Counted from the first letter of the stretch, positions 24,401 to 32,939 are shown. The stretch: DNA of 64,000 nt from Xenopus tropicalis (GCF_000004195.4 NC_030678.2:76071404-76135403); one strand, 5' to 3'. Numbers and translations: made by a program. The notes: generated by a model not told the origin, from the sequence alone.

Positions 24401-27222
24401 CTTACTATTTAGTGGTATTCTGATATTTACTGGATCTGCAATCTTACTCCCTTCTCATTGTTCTGCTGATCGGCTGCTGGGGGGGATTTCAATGCAGGAT
24501 TCTGCTGGAGAAGCTCTATTAAAGGAACAGTAACATCAAAAAATGAAGGTGTTTTAAAGTAATTAAAATATAATGTGCTGTTGCTCTGCAAAAAACTGGT
24601 GTTTTTGCTACAAAAAAGCTACTATATAAATAAGCTGCTGTGTAGCCATGGGGGCAGCCATTCAAGCTGGAAAAAAGGCACAGGTTACATAGCAGATAAC
24701 TAGTAGATAAGCCCCATATAATGGGGGTTTATCTGTTATCTGCTAAGTAACCTGTGCCTTTTCTCCTTTGAATGGCTGCCCCCATGTCTACAAGCAGCTT
24801 ACTTATATAAACTATAGTAGTCTTTCTGAGGCAAACACACCAGTTGTAGCAATGCAGGGCAACAGTACATTATATTGTTATTACTTTTATACACTTTCAT
24901 TTTTTGGTGTTACTGTTCCTTTAATTGATGTGTTTTGGGAAAAAAAACATGTCTTCCCATAACAGCTGTGTTATCAGTATCTGAGTAAGCGTTTATTTAT
25001 GTCCAGTGTAGGTTATATGATTGCTGATTCTATAGTTTATGTTAAAATTTATTTGGTTTAATAAACAAAATGTCCTCATTGTTTTGTTGTTTTCTCTACA
25101 ACAGGTCGCCGTAGTGCCCCACCCCTAGACTTAACAGGACTCCCTGGCACTGAGAAGCTGAATGATAAAGAAAAGGAGGTATGGTATAGCCAGACAGGCA
25201 TTGTCTCTCTCAGGTGAAATCTCAATATGTTTGTATTTGGCCAGTATTAGAAAGGTAGCATATGTGTTAACTCAACATTACTTCATACTGGCCAGTCATT
25301 TAGTGAAATGGTCCACTTATGCCAAAAAATTATACAGTTTATAGGATGACTAGCTACATTTTGTTTAAAACTCTGGTTTATATGGTGCCCCATATAAACC
25401 AACATTTTAGTTCAATTATAGTGACCAGTGACCTTTTTATTATGATTAAAATAATATTCTGCCACCTATTTTCTTTGTTCAAGACTGCTGGGGTCAGATG
25501 ACATCAGGGAAAGGAGTGATATTGTATGAGGGGCCAAGTTATGACAGCAGAGGGAGGGCTATAACACAGAAAGCAGGGATTTGATTTTTACTTAAAAACA
25601 TATAGCCGTTGCTCACCCTATTGCCACATTGCCTGGAATAATTAGAATGAAAACTTGCAAATACTACAGCGTTATAAAATCAGGTTTCCAGTGAATCCCA
25701 GTATATGGGGTTGTGGCTTTTCAACATACACATTATAAATCCATGACTTCATATAACAAAAAATCAATAAGTAATAAACAAAATCTTCCATCACTGATTT
25801 ATGCAGAAACGCTACAAACCCCTAATGTTTGGGATTTTTTTGTTCTGCTGTATTACTTCAGCAGTATAGAGATGACTTTGAATAAACTATGTGCTGTTGG
25901 TTTACAAACAAAGGTGTTAGTGTAGTCACCTCACCCTTAGCAAACAATCAGATCTTTTGATTTAATTTTTTAACATGGGTAGAATAGTAAAAGCTAACTT
26001 CCGATTGGTTGCTGCTGGCAACTGCACTTGTGTAATTTAGTATGTGTTTGTTAAGGTGGCCATACGTGGGCCATATTCGGGTAATTTCATCTTATCTGCA
26101 TATGTATGGTGAACCTACCTAACCACAAATTTGATTTTTTCTGACGGATTTAAGACTGCATCGATTTATCAATGCAGCCTCCACTCTGACGGCCTTGTAT
26201 GCCCATCATTGTAATCCAGTTGTTTTTCCCTAGTGCCACTTAATCTGATTAGCCTTAAATTGCCCCTTAAGGTGGCCACACACGTGGCGATTTTAGATCT
26301 TTCGTGCGACCATCGGTCGCACAAAAGATCGTACAACTCGCCACTAACCGTTCAGGGCTGAAACAGCAGATAAGGAGGTAGAAACAATAGGATTTCTACC
26401 TCCTTCTGCCGATTCAGCCCCGAAGACAGATTTTGCTCAGGCGCCTTCTATGGCGCCCGATCAAAATCTTTAAACCGGCCCGATCGGAGAGTCGACCGAT
26501 ATCAGCAGCATCCTGTGATATCGGTCAACCGATTTGCCATACACGCACCGAATATCGTACGAAACGAGGTTTCGTACAATATTATTGGTGCGTGTATGGC
26601 CAGCTTTAGGTGGGCATATCGGGGGGGAAAGATTAGTTGCATGTGATAAATGTCTGCTACCACGGACAACTAATCTCCCCAAAAGTCTTTCCACCGGCAA
26701 TAAAGGGAATCGCTGGTGGAAAGGCCTGCGCGTTGCTTTGGTTTTCCGAAGTTGCTCAAAATTGCTGGCAGGAGGAAACTTCGCTTTTGGAAAAACAGTT
26801 CCTATTGCAGATGGAAAGCTTTTTTGAGAGATTAGTCGCCCCTGGTAGCAGAGATTTATTGCGGGTGACTACTCTCACGGCATGAGAGTAGTCATGATAA
26901 AATAAATGGCTTATGTAAAATGTACACTTGCTTTTCCCTTTCAGTTGTCTTTCTTCTAATACGTTACTATGTGAAGTTTGGTAAGCCCAAAGCCCATGTT
27001 TTATGTAATGAATGTAATTTTGTCTTGCAGTTATGCCAAGTGGTGAGGTTGGTTCCAGGTGCCTATCTAGAATACAAAGCAGCCTTAATGCATGAGTGTA
27101 CCAAGCAAGGAAGCCTTCGCCTGGCACAGGCTCGAGCACTTATCAAAATAGATGTTAATAAGACTCGTAAAATTTATGATTTTCTTATACGCGAAGGATA
27201 TATCATAAAACCTCAGCCATAA
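218..27222 (+). CDS. tada2a: Transcriptional adaptor ADA2A, 14 coding exons (5' end outside window)
   Basis: Spliced CDS: 218-324, 2308-2367, 3848-3939, 5261-5418, 5561-5649, 5768-5840, 6842-6905, 11883-11926, 14210-14320, 17611-17682, 20270-20402, 21019-21062, 25105-25178, 27031-27222. All junctions are GT-AG and the phases join without a break, giving 436 residues plus one split codon; the human protein is about 443 aa, so only the first few codons are missing. Order of domains (window numbering, Asp of the codon at 220 = 1): ZZ zinc finger (about 1-60, three Cys-x2-Cys pairs and a His pair), SANT/Myb-like domain (about 61-113), central coiled/basic linker, SWIRM domain (about 350-436). Family knowledge: nuclear scaffold of the GCN5/PCAF module in the ATAC acetyltransferase complex, which binds GCN5 and ADA3. 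No frameshift or missing zinc ligand was seen. Confidence 0.97.
632..765 (+). repeat. Degenerate retroposon tail (family of 32940 and 61114)
   Basis: Starts with GATTGTAGCTC and ends with ATTGTACAGCAATGCAGAAT. These match, with many substitutions, the head (TTGTAAGCTC) and tail (ATTGTACAGCGCTGC) of the better copies at 32940-33094 and 61114-61270. Lies in the first tada2a intron of the window. Confidence 0.5.
961..1256. mobile_element. TTAA-type MITE (T2/Kolobok-like)
   Basis: Left end TTAAAGGAGAAGGAAAGGTA at 961; the right end is the inverted, slightly degraded TTTTTACTTTCCTTTTCAT. Same termini as 9111-9530. Abuts the 3' end of the CR1/L2 relic. Confidence 0.65.
1258..2090 (-). pseudogene. 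CR1/L2-clade LINE fragment, C-terminal end of the ORF2 reverse-transcriptase protein
   Basis: The minus-strand frame 2077-1403 (224 codons, intact here) encodes the far C-terminal portion of a CR1/L2-type polymerase: [44 protein letters not shown] and VRLWNALPS in order. The catalytic motifs lie further 5' and are absent, so it is 5'-truncated and cannot transpose. The 3' tail (minus, about 1320-1258) has the typical CAACCCTATGTAAC ending after TTGATGGACACTGGTC. No host function is implied. Confidence 0.85.
2308..2367 (+). CDS. tada2a: tada2a exon: end of ZZ zinc finger
   Basis: Exactly 20 codons between TCTCTAG and GTAATT. It carries the KKHQSDH segment whose two histidines are the last ZZ zinc ligands. 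Confidence 0.95.
2861..3055. repeat. Degenerate ~33-bp minisatellite
   Basis: About six diverged copies of a unit built on GTCATGAAATGCTGGGG followed by CCAC and a CTGTGCCTG-like end. The spacing varies, so it is old. The 174-codon antisense frame across it is an artefact of the repeat. Confidence 0.65.
3305..3450. repeat. Fragment of a GATTAGTCGCC-type MITE
   Basis: CACACAGGGCGACTAATTGG on the left and GTCACGGCGACTAATCACC on the right match the internal words of the PIF-like elements at 59171 and 62760. No clear terminal repeats or duplication remain. Confidence 0.45.
3848..3939 (+). CDS. tada2a: tada2a exon: start of SANT domain
   Basis: Between TTTCCAG and GTGAGC. It encodes the first SANT helix region, with spaced tryptophans (PSWTAQEE, then GFGNW with the Trp codon split at the donor). 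Confidence 0.96.
5261..5418 (+). CDS. tada2a: tada2a exon: end of SANT domain
   Basis: Between TTTTTAG and GTATGT. It encodes the QDVANQM recognition-helix region, then EKHYMKYF and the acidic/Lys-rich linker after the SANT fold. Confidence 0.97.
5561..5649 (+). CDS. tada2a: tada2a exon (linker)
   Basis: Between TTTCCAG and GTAAAC. It encodes [20 protein letters not shown], a highly conserved ADA2 segment after SANT. The flanking introns are only 142 and 118 nt. Confidence 0.97.
5768..5840 (+). CDS. tada2a: tada2a exon (acidic segment)
   Basis: Between TTAAACAG and GTAAAT. It encodes the Asp/Glu-rich [20 protein letters not shown] segment typical of ADA2. Confidence 0.97.
6359..6401. repeat. 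(AT)n microsatellite
   Basis: About 20 uninterrupted AT dinucleotides in a tada2a intron. Confidence 0.95.
6842..6905 (+). CDS. tada2a: tada2a exon (basic helix)
   Basis: Between TATAG and GTATGT. It encodes [20 protein letters not shown], a basic helical segment found in all ADA2 proteins. Confidence 0.96.
6997..7170. repeat. Partial TACAGGTATGG-family MITE
   Basis: Begins TACAGGTATGGAATCAGTTA, then GCTCTAAATTACAGGAAGGC and CCTTATTAGAGGCAAAACAA. This is collinear with the 55350-55681 copy but deleted on the right. Confidence 0.6.
7503..8437. mobile_element. Unidentified insertion replacing the centre of the Tc1 element
   Basis: Tc1 homology stops at about 8437 and resumes at about 7503 with a large part of the transposase gone. 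The ~930 bp between contains no recognised coding sequence. CCCTTAACCCTGAC is tandemly repeated at 8404-8437. No terminal repeats or duplication were found, so the origin is open. Confidence 0.45.
8815..8907. mobile_element. 93-bp hairpin MITE, PIF/Harbinger-type, with TTA duplication
   Basis: GGCTAATGCCAGACGAGGCG at the left is the exact reverse complement of the right end. Flanks are TTA (8812-8814) and TTA (8908-8910). The 3-bp TWA duplication points to PIF/Harbinger mobilisation. Inserted in the Tc1 relic, so younger than it. Confidence 0.8.
9111..9530. mobile_element. TTAA-type MITE (T2/Kolobok-like), 420 bp
   Basis: Terminal repeats TTAAAGGAGAAGGAAAGGCA / inverted at the right, both ending in TTAA. 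The complementary arms extend inward (AAGTCACTTGG). The GC-rich centre contains a further inverted repeat (GAAAAGCCGAACTTT / AAGTCGGCTTTTC). Confidence 0.85.
10024..10511. mobile_element. hAT MITE with exact 8-bp duplication
   Basis: Termini CAGGGGTCCCCAACC and GGTTGGGGACCACTG. CTCTAAAT occurs immediately on both sides (10016-10023 and 10512-10519), the 8-bp duplication of hAT transposons. No transposase. Confidence 0.92.
10887..10915. repeat. Poly(A) tract
   Basis: 29 consecutive A in a tada2a intron. Confidence 0.95.
11155..11279. repeat. Right-end fragment of hAT MITE (family of 55821)
   Basis: From AACTTGCTTCCAAG through GGGGAGCAACATGTTACTCA to terminus GGTTGGGGATCACTG, collinear with the right half of 55821-56128. 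The left half is missing. Confidence 0.75.
11346..11794. mobile_element. TTAA-type MITE (T2-like)
   Basis: Left TTAAAGGAGATGTAAACTC; right AGGGATGACTTTACATCCCC, its inverted counterpart. Inner arms (TTTTCCAATATACATGC / GCATGTATATTGGAAAG) are also complementary. Begins only ~90 bp before tada2a micro-exon 11883. Confidence 0.8.
11883..11926 (+). CDS. tada2a: tada2a micro-exon
   Basis: A 44-nt exon between TTTCAG and GTAAGT, found by phase and family fit ([14 protein letters not shown]). It has no ORF long enough to stand out alone. Confidence 0.95.
12257..12779. mobile_element. TTAA-type MITE (T2-like), same ends as 44645
   Basis: TTAAAGGAGACATATTGGAT at the left and ATAGGATATGTCTCCTTTAA at the right, both including TTAA. 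A small open frame in the middle (12310-12651) is not conserved coding. Confidence 0.85.
12883..13180. mobile_element. hAT-like MITE (TAGGGATGCAC ends)
   Basis: Left TAGGGATGCACTGAATCC, right TTTGGTGCACCCCTA. Internal GGATTCGGCTGAACC words recur in inverted form. Flanks GTTTGTAT / ATTTTTAT match at 6 of 8 positions, compatible with an old 8-bp duplication. Confidence 0.75.
14210..14320 (+). CDS. tada2a: tada2a exon (central region)
   Basis: Between TTCTTAG and GTAAGA. It encodes [20 protein letters not shown] and the following [13 protein letters not shown], the central ADA2 region. Confidence 0.97.
14917..14961 (+). ncRNA. Hammerhead-ribozyme-like motif (minimal type I)
   Basis: CTGATGA at 14923-14929, one extra base, stem II GATC/GATC (14931-14934 with 14942-14945) around a 7-nt loop, GAAAC at 14946-14950, a 2-bp stem III (AC/GT) and cleavage-site A at 14955 after GT. 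Stem I pairs ATCATC (14917-14922) with GATGGT (14956-14961), six pairs including one G-U. Everything matches a hammerhead core except the unpaired C14930, or alternatively a 5-bp stem that uses up G12. Function is inferred, not shown. Confidence 0.6.
15242..15286 (-). ncRNA. Hammerhead-like motif, second copy (minus strand)
   Basis: Read on the minus strand: CTGAGGA (15280-15274), extra A (15273), stem II AGCTCC/GGAGCT (6 bp, loop of 5), GAAAC (15255-15251), ATC (15250-15248, C as cleavage base), stem I of only 3 bp (GGA with TCC). Same layout as 14917-14961 with a different stem II sequence. The short stem I makes activity doubtful. Confidence 0.45.
15285..15413. repeat. (TATAGA)n / (TA)n microsatellite
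   Basis: Alternating TATAGA and TATA units over about 130 bp. It produces the spurious Ile/Tyr-rich open frame on the minus strand. Confidence 0.95.
15606..17610. other. tada2a: tada2a intron sequence, little recognisable
   Basis: AT-rich intron. It holds a CTCF-like motif at 15676-15688 and a degraded repeat near 17420-17450 (CGAAATGCGTTAGG, resembling the GAAACGCGT word of the hammerhead-like motifs). No exon or ncRNA was seen. Confidence 0.5.
17611..17682 (+). CDS. tada2a: tada2a exon (coiled-coil-like)
   Basis: Between TCTTTCAG and GTAAGT. It encodes [20 protein letters not shown], a charged helical segment. Confidence 0.96.
17766..18272. mobile_element. TTAA-type MITE (T2-like)
   Basis: Left TTAAAAGGAGAACTAAACCC, right TTAGGATTTAGTTCTCC. 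Contains the open frame 17718-18158, which starts upstream of the element and is not a gene. Confidence 0.75.
18273..20269. other. tada2a: tada2a intron sequence, nothing recognised
   Basis: AT-rich unique-looking intron DNA. Small open frames (19124-19354, 19326-19544) show no family match that I can name. Confidence 0.5.
20270..20402 (+). CDS. tada2a: tada2a exon (charged helix)
   Basis: Between ACTACAG and GTGCGT. It encodes [20 protein letters not shown] and the less conserved [15 protein letters not shown]. Confidence 0.96.
21019..21062 (+). CDS. tada2a: tada2a micro-exon (variable linker)
   Basis: A 44-nt exon between CTCTCTAG and GTAAGT. It encodes [14 protein letters not shown], a Ser/Pro-rich linker ahead of the SWIRM region. 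The match to the family is weaker here, but phase 1-1 and position fit. Confidence 0.88.
21652..23201. mobile_element. TTAA-type MITE host carrying a large nested inverted-repeat insertion
   Basis: Outer ends TTAATGGACAAGCAAACCC and, inverted, TAAAGGACATGTTAACACC. Between about 21698 and 22818 lies a foldback structure. One hairpin pairs 21698-21768 with about 21910-21980. A second pairs 21755-21868 with about 22690-22812 (the stretch from TGTCAGTACACATGGGTAG through GGAGGTAGGACC to CACCTGACTTCCTCC). The word ATGTCAGTACA (either orientation) occurs at four arm ends. No coding capacity identified. Confidence 0.75.
23198..23570. mobile_element. TTAA-type MITE (GGAACAGTAACACC family)
   Basis: Left TTTAGGAACAGTAACACC, right TTGGTGTTACTGTTCCTTTAA. 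It shares its left TTTA with the right end of the preceding element, so the two are end to end. Central arms AAGCTGCTGTGTAG / CTACATAGCAGCTT. Confidence 0.85.
24255..24518 (+). repeat. Interspersed repeat, homologous to 40137-40405 on the other strand
   Basis: From about CAGTGCATTGTGCCTGAG through CCCATGTAACTGGAGTCCCA to TGCTGATCGGCTGCTGG. The segment at 40405-40137, read on the minus strand, is collinear. Interrupted on the right by the MITE at 24519. Family not named. Confidence 0.65.
24519..24924. mobile_element. TTAA-type MITE (GGAACAGTAACACC family), intact ends
   Basis: TTAAAGGAACAGTAACATC at the left and GGTGTTACTGTTCCTTTAA at the right. Same family as 23198-23570, about 1 kb away and in the same intron. 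Confidence 0.9.
25105..25178 (+). CDS. tada2a: tada2a exon (before SWIRM)
   Basis: Between CAACAG and GTATGG. It encodes [20 protein letters not shown] and KEKE, a conserved lead into the SWIRM domain. Confidence 0.97.
26271..26605. mobile_element. PIF/Harbinger-like MITE (GGTGGCCACACACG ends)
   Basis: Left TAA then GGTGGCCACACACGTGGCG; right TGCGTGTATGGCCAGC. Long internal complementary arms (GAAATCCTATTG-type, CGATATCAC / GTGATATCGG). A related start (GGTGGCCATACGTGG) lies at 26055. Confidence 0.7.
26612..26890. mobile_element. GATTAGTCGCC-type MITE
   Basis: Contains AGATTAGTTGC, ACAACTAATCTCCCC, TTTCCACCGGCAATA, GCTGGTGGAAAGGCC and AGAGATTAGTCGCCC. These are the same internal word order as 61345-61895 and 62760-63240. 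Directly follows the previous element. Confidence 0.6.
27031..27222 (+). CDS. tada2a: tada2a last coding exon: SWIRM domain and stop
   Basis: After acceptor TCTTGCAG, 63 codons and TAA at 27220. It encodes the SWIRM helices, including [20 protein letters not shown] and IREGYI, a DNA/nucleosome-binding module. Confidence 0.97.
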   Translation, partial: LCQVVRLVPGAYLEYKAALMHECTKQGSLRLAQARALIKIDVNKTRKIYDFLIREGYIIKPQP

Positions 27223-27702
27223 TGGAGACCATGAACAAATTCTGACAACTTCAACATTGTGGCATCAATAATATTTATTTCTGGAACCGTCAGTAGAACA
27301 AATAGTTTGCCTGGATGAATGGTGATGTCTTGTCAGTGTGTACTGTGTTTGCATTGTACCATTCCAGCTTCAGACAACTTCTGTGTGTTGTAACCTTAGT
27401 CAGCTGCAAAACTGTTTGGACAATTAAAAGTTTAAACTTACCTTTGCTGTCCAACAGTTGTTTGGAGACCCACTACGTTTATAAAATATTGATACAACAC
27501 TACTATTTTTCAAAGGCTTAACCAGAACAGAAGATGAACACTTAAACCAAGTCTCACCCTAGGCCATCAGTTTGGAGCCACCCTCTACCAGTGCGTAACT
27601 CCCAATGAGCAATGAAATTATGGGCCATTTCAACATTGTCTTACACCAGTCCACCTGCATTTCATGTATTTTGCACTCTCATAATACATTTTTAGAAATA
27701 AA
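27223..27702 (+). other. tada2a: tada2a 3' UTR (end approximate)
   Basis: Non-coding sequence after the stop. The first clear AATAAA is at 27697-27702; another at 27995-28000 lies inside a MITE. The true cleavage site cannot be fixed from sequence. Confidence 0.5.
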
Positions 27703-27921
27703 TAGGTGTATGTTATTACCTACATGTTCAAACACATCACTTCTCCTCAGAGACCTAGATCTAGTAACGGCAGGAGCTTATTTCCATGCAGCTATTGTCT
27801 CCACAAGTTGTATTACTGCTTTCAAATGCTATCTGTCTGGTCAGTACTGAAATCTGTTACATCTTCTAAGTGCACTCCTAAATATTATGCCTTGCTATGG
27901 TACTACTAATAGACTACTATC

Positions 27922-28336
27922 GAGAATGCTTGGGATCTTGGGGTTTTCCAGATAAGGGGTCTTTCCGTAATTTGGATCTACATAACTTAAATCTAATAAA
28001 TATCATTTAGGGCGAAGATAGATGGGGTGATTAGTGATTTTTTTAAAACCCGTTCACAGCGCTGGAACAGCAACTAATCTCTGTGCACAAGTACAGTGGG
28101 GAATTAGTCATCACGACTAGATATTAAGAATTGCACCGACTAATCACCCTGCCTTCGAACTTAAACATTAAAAAAACCCAATAGGATTGTTTTGCAACCA
28201 ATAAGGATAAATTATATCTTAGTCGGGATCAAGTACAAGGTACTGTTTAATAATCACAGTGAAAAAGGAAATCATTTTTAAATATGATTTCATTAAAATT
28301 ATACAGGTTTTCCAGATAACCGATCCTATACCTGTA
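27922..28336. mobile_element. TACAGGTAT-family MITE interrupted by a hairpin
   Basis: From GAATGCTTGGGATCTTGGGG and CCAGATAAGGGGTCTTTCCG to right end CCGATCCTATACCTGTA, collinear with the 55350 family. Left terminus missing. The insertion at 28010-28160 lies between CATTTA and AACATTAAA. Confidence 0.8.
28010..28160. mobile_element. PIF/Harbinger-type hairpin MITE with TTA duplication
   Basis: Begins GGGCGAAGATAGATGGGGTG and ends CACCCTGCCTTCGAAC, imperfectly inverted. TTA at 28007-28009 and 28161-28163. It splits the older TACAGGTAT-family element. Confidence 0.75.
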
Positions 28337-28784
28337 TTTTTTTAGTGTAAAATGTGCTGATTTTCTGTATCTGATATATTTGTAAACAATATTGACATTG
28401 ATATTTAATTGAAGAATCACACAAGATAAAACCTGTTGATTGGATATTATTTTGCTGAAGTTATTGTTTGAGCATGTTGATAGACATTCCTCTCTTAGAT
28501 TTGTACATAGCAGTATTGCTTGTACAAGCAGACCTTTGCTTATGTATTGCATTGTTATATGTAAGCATTGTTAAAAAACAAATGTAAATCCAAGCACATG
28601 CTTTCAGCAAACAAGACTACTGTAGTAAAATATCACTCTGATAGAAATATGGAAGATTTAAGTGCCAACTGGGGGTATATTATATTTTTCTGCACATTCA
28701 GCATTTACATTTTTGCTGTCAGAAACCTTATAAACTACAAAAATTTTATGGGGAGGGTTGGTGGCAACCTGCCTAAATTCAGGC

Positions 28785-29056
28785 TTAAAGCAAAAGTAAC
28801 ACTAAAATAGTGTAAAAAGTAAAAAAGCTATTCTACCCTGCACCAATAACTGCCCTATCCTGCAAACCACTTAGTAATAGAAAATACCTGCTAAAACTTG
28901 GCTTCCTGTCAATTGAACTACGGCATATCTGCAAAGAAAGGAGCAGCAATCACTATGCGACGAACTATGGATCGAGCCTAGCCTTCTTTCTGTATAGGAA
29001 GGAGTCAGGCTAAGCTCGATCAATCGATCGTCGATTTAGTGTTACATTTCCTTTAA
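28785..29056. mobile_element. TTAA-type MITE with long internal arms
   Basis: TTAAAGCAAAAGTAACACTA at the left, TTTAGTGTTACATTTCCTTTAA at the right. The inner pair GGATCGAGCCTAGCC / GGCTAAGCTCGATC forms a stem. Confidence 0.8.
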
Positions 29057-31630
29057 GATTAGACCGTGGTTGACTTTGGCATGCATAAATGTAGATACAA
29101 AATATATTTGTCATCTTACACCTTTAAAATAAGACATTTTTCAATTTAGCATTTTGAACTTAACTGCCTGTCACTGCATACAAGGGATACATTTTAACCA
29201 CAAATTACATATTTGCCCATTTTTTTGTTGCCCCCATATCCAAAGTAACAAAGCAAATGGCTCCCAGCATGGACACACTAGGGTTCAGTACAGTATTTGT
29301 ATTTTCATTGCCTAGGAAAAAAAAAATAAATACACAGTACTATGACTATAGACTTTGTTTTGTATCTGAACTAAATATGTACATGATCATTAGGATGATA
29401 TCCTCTGTGTTCAGTAATACACAGAATGTAGCAATCTAATTGCAAAAAGAATACAATTGCCTTTATTGTGGTCACAAGGCAACACTTCTGTCTTTCATTA
29501 GCTGGTCATCAAGCCTGGCTTGATGTGCATGGTGTGCACGGTGTTGGTGTATCCAACGCTCTCTTCCTCCTCCGTTTTCTCTGTTTTCAATAATGCGTTA
29601 TTGTTATACTGGGTCTGTACTCACAGGGGCAGGCGTCAAATCTAAAATGCAAACAAAAATTGGTCTTTCTTTAATTCATATTAGTTTGCCACCTTTCCTC
29701 AGACAGGAAGTACTGCTGAAAATCAGATGTGGCTGGACCACAACTCCTTGGAGTTGTAGCAAAGCCACCTGCAACCAGGGATTGCTGAAGTAGGTCAGTG
29801 CATAATATCCAAACTACCACACCCACCATTCTGTGCATCTGCATGGGATGCATCAATCTGTGCAACTGCATGGGATGTTTGGTGTGGGAGAGGGGGAGGC
29901 AGTAGAAATATGAAACTAGGGAGAAAGAAACAGAATAAGGGCAACTTTCCAGTTTCAGTGATTCGTATACAAGCCCTGGCATTAACATCCTGTTGAATGT
30001 AATAGATATGCTGATTAGGTCAGATCCAGTTATATGATAATTTTGTTATTTATAAGTGGTAAGTAGGACACTGACTGAATAAAAGATATTTACATTTGTA
30101 GACCTTAGGTTAATGCTAGACTGAGATGTTTCTCTGCCTATATTGTGTCTGCACTCAGAGGCATTGTGTTAGCCCTGGTGTAGACACAAATAGCAGATAG
30201 CATATACCTCCAAGGACAACAACTGAAAGTAGCTCATACCCCCACAGTGTTATTTGTTCTATTCTTTAGGAAGCATATGCTTTGTTCCCTCCTAGTAGAT
30301 AAGGTAAACTGTAGTGAGAGGATGTTGAGCTTTTTTTTAGGCATGGAAGAATAGCATTGTTTATACCCTAATTCCAACAGTTTTTGTGAAAAGCGCACGC
30401 TTCAGGAATTCAAGACTTCATTCATCTCAGTGCTCCGTAAACAAGGGGATTATCTGTTCTGGAACACTGGTTCTTCAGGACATGTATCTGCATCTGGCAA
30501 GCACACCAAGATTTCATTAGCACTGTCATGAGGAATTGCAAGATCCAAGATTATCAATTATAATTTATAGCCCTTCTCTTCAGCCTCTCATCTTCCCATA
30601 AATATCATTAACACATTTATGGTGCTTGTAGTAGTATATACACTGTACTACACTTAGATGATTGACTGATATGTTCAGGATTTTCAAAAAGTTACTACTA
30701 AATCAAATATTATTGCCATGCAGCACACACAGTTCCTGGATGTATTGATGGATTACTCTCAAAGCCAGACTGTTCTTCCCAAGAAATTCCAAGTCTGACA
30801 ACAACCCTTTTTAATCTTTCAACACAGGCAATAACCCCAAAAATACTCTGTATTTAATGATTACTTTTTAAAAGTCTGCATCAGTTCTTGCTTGAGTGAT
30901 TGCTGCCTGTTGAACAGGAACCCACTGCAATGTGTGGAAGAACAGACCATGTAAACAGATCACCATGTACTGGACTTTTTGCACATAAAACTGTAGTTAT
31001 TTGACTACATGAGTCCATGCCAGAGGCAATTAATGTGGGGGTTTTGAGGTGACGTGGAGTCTGGGGTTTTATGCTCTCCAGCTCCAGTGGACTGCAGTTT
31101 GTGCTGTGTTTGTAAACAGAGCAGGTTTTTGTGCCCATAGCATTGTGCTATATTCTAAGAAGCACAGGATCTGTATAGGGACATTCAGGTTTTAATACAT
31201 TTTTTCCAGCTTCAGAGAGGCAAATGGCTAACTGCAGACCCAGATTGGATCCAGATATGACAAACTGGGACGTGACTAATCTATACCCACAGCAGACTGA
31301 TAATTCACTGCAACTATTCTGTTTAAAATACATAATCCACAGCTCTAGAATTCAGCATGAACTCCAAACTTTAGGCACAAAATTGACAATTGTTTCCCTT
31401 TTTGGTACCGTTTGAGTGGATATGTTTTAATTTCATTTTTACAACTGTATGGATTTAGATACTAGAACAACAACAAATTCCTTCTTTTGAAACGGATGCC
31501 CTTGTGTCTGCTGGAAGGACCTACTGGTAAATAAAGCATTAGAGAGATAATATGGTCCCCTTATATAGTTATACATATATACGGGGATCATAAATGAGAG
31601 CGCAATTGCTCTTTTTAATCAGAATTTTTG
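29057..31630. other. Intergenic DNA between tada2a and srsf1, nothing recognised
   Basis: Scattered short open frames without family resemblance. No splice-site/exon pattern fitting a gene was seen on either strand. Confidence 0.5.
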
Positions 31631-31636
31631 TTCTTA

Positions 31637-31781
31637 AGGTTGCCAGAAGCGACACTCCTGTTAACTTGCCCGGCACTACCATCAGAGGCAATTTTTTCAA
31701 CTTTTCAACGTGCTGCTGCCATGAGGATAGTTAAGAAACTCACCTTTGGTGGCAGCGCCCGGCAAGTTACCAGGGGTGGCA
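31637..31781. repeat. Imperfect palindromic MITE
   Basis: GGTTGCCAGAAGCGACACTC on the left against CCAGGGGTGGC on the right. Inner AACTTGCCCGGC / GCCCGGCAAGTT are exact complements. Confidence 0.6.
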
Positions 31782-32195
31782 AAAAAAGATCTTAAAAAAT
31801 AAAAAGTAACAAAGGAAAACTATATCCCCAATCACTGTAGGTCTCTATAAAATGTATTGCATAAACACCCTTGTGTAAAACCCTGCTTCATCTAAATAAA
31901 CGATTTTTATAAAAATATACTTTATAGTAGTATGTGCTATTGGGTACTCCTAAATAGAAAGTTGCCATTTTAAGAATTAAGGGCCGCCTCCTGTGATCAT
32001 AGGATTCACAGTGCACACAAACAAGTCAAGGAAAATATGCATGCTGGGCCCCATCAGCCAATTAATGAACAAAGTTCTGCCTTCTTCCTGTTACAGTTAG
32101 AGCTGCATTATTTCTGGTCATGTGATCTCTGAGGGCGCACACAGCCCATCACTAAATTGTGGATCAAGGAAAAGGATTTAAAAGGGCAATATTTA

Positions 32196-32198
<3 letters not shown>

Positions 32199-32232
<34 letters not shown>
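32199..32232. repeat. (AT)n microsatellite
   Basis: About 17 AT units. Confidence 0.95.
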
Positions 32233-32234
<2 letters not shown>

Positions 32235-32614
32235 CAGTTTGGCGAGATTCTTTAATAGGTCACTCTGCATAATATAAACTATCTGTTGGTTAAGTATTCA
32301 TTCTGGGGGTATAGTTTTTCTTTAAAGAGATGAAATTCTGAGCGCTATTTCTCTCTCTACAATACCGATGTGGGGGGAAGCATCAACTTGCACACCTATT
32401 CATGACAGTACCCCTTGCCCCCTTTGTTCCACTGTCGGAAGTGACCTCTCAAAAGCTATATTAAATTTGTTCAAAGAAATTTTTGTTTGCTAAAAGGCAT
32501 ACATTTTCGAGTATTTTTCTGTTATGGATTTTTTTTACATTCCAGCATCAGTTTCTTAAATACTTTTGCACTTTTTGAAGTGCTTTTCCACTTCAGCCCA
32601 GGGTTGCACTCCCT

Positions 32615-32850
32615 ACTCTGTAAAGCGCTGGGCAATATATAAATGTACGTATAACTTTATTTATAAAGCGTTAGAAGGGTACACAGCGCTATACAATCTT
32701 ACAATATACACAATTACACACAGGGAGGACAACTGTTATAATAAATACAAGAAGTATAAATACACAGATTGAGCGCCATGTGGTGTGAGAGAGTAGGAAG
32801 GAGGTCCCTGCCCCATAGAGCTTACAATTTCACTGCCCAATCTAAGCTCG
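32615..32850. repeat. Retroposon fragments, head to head
   Basis: TGTAAAGCGCTGGGCAATAT is followed directly by TTTATTTATAAAGCG, CACAGCGCTATACAA and CCTGCCCCATAGAGCTTACA, an antisense fragment of a similar tail. A short copy of the second part lies at 62970-63020. Confidence 0.6.
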
Positions 32851-32939
32851 ACTAAAATAAAACAAACAAATATGCACAAGGCCCAAACAGGAGTGTAATG
32901 TAAGGCATGTATTTATTATCAACACATAAATATTTGTAG

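Noticed and set aside
27995..28000. AATAAA as tada2a poly(A) signal
   Set aside because: It is part of the TACAGGTAT-family MITE; the earlier one at 27697 is not in a recognised repeat.
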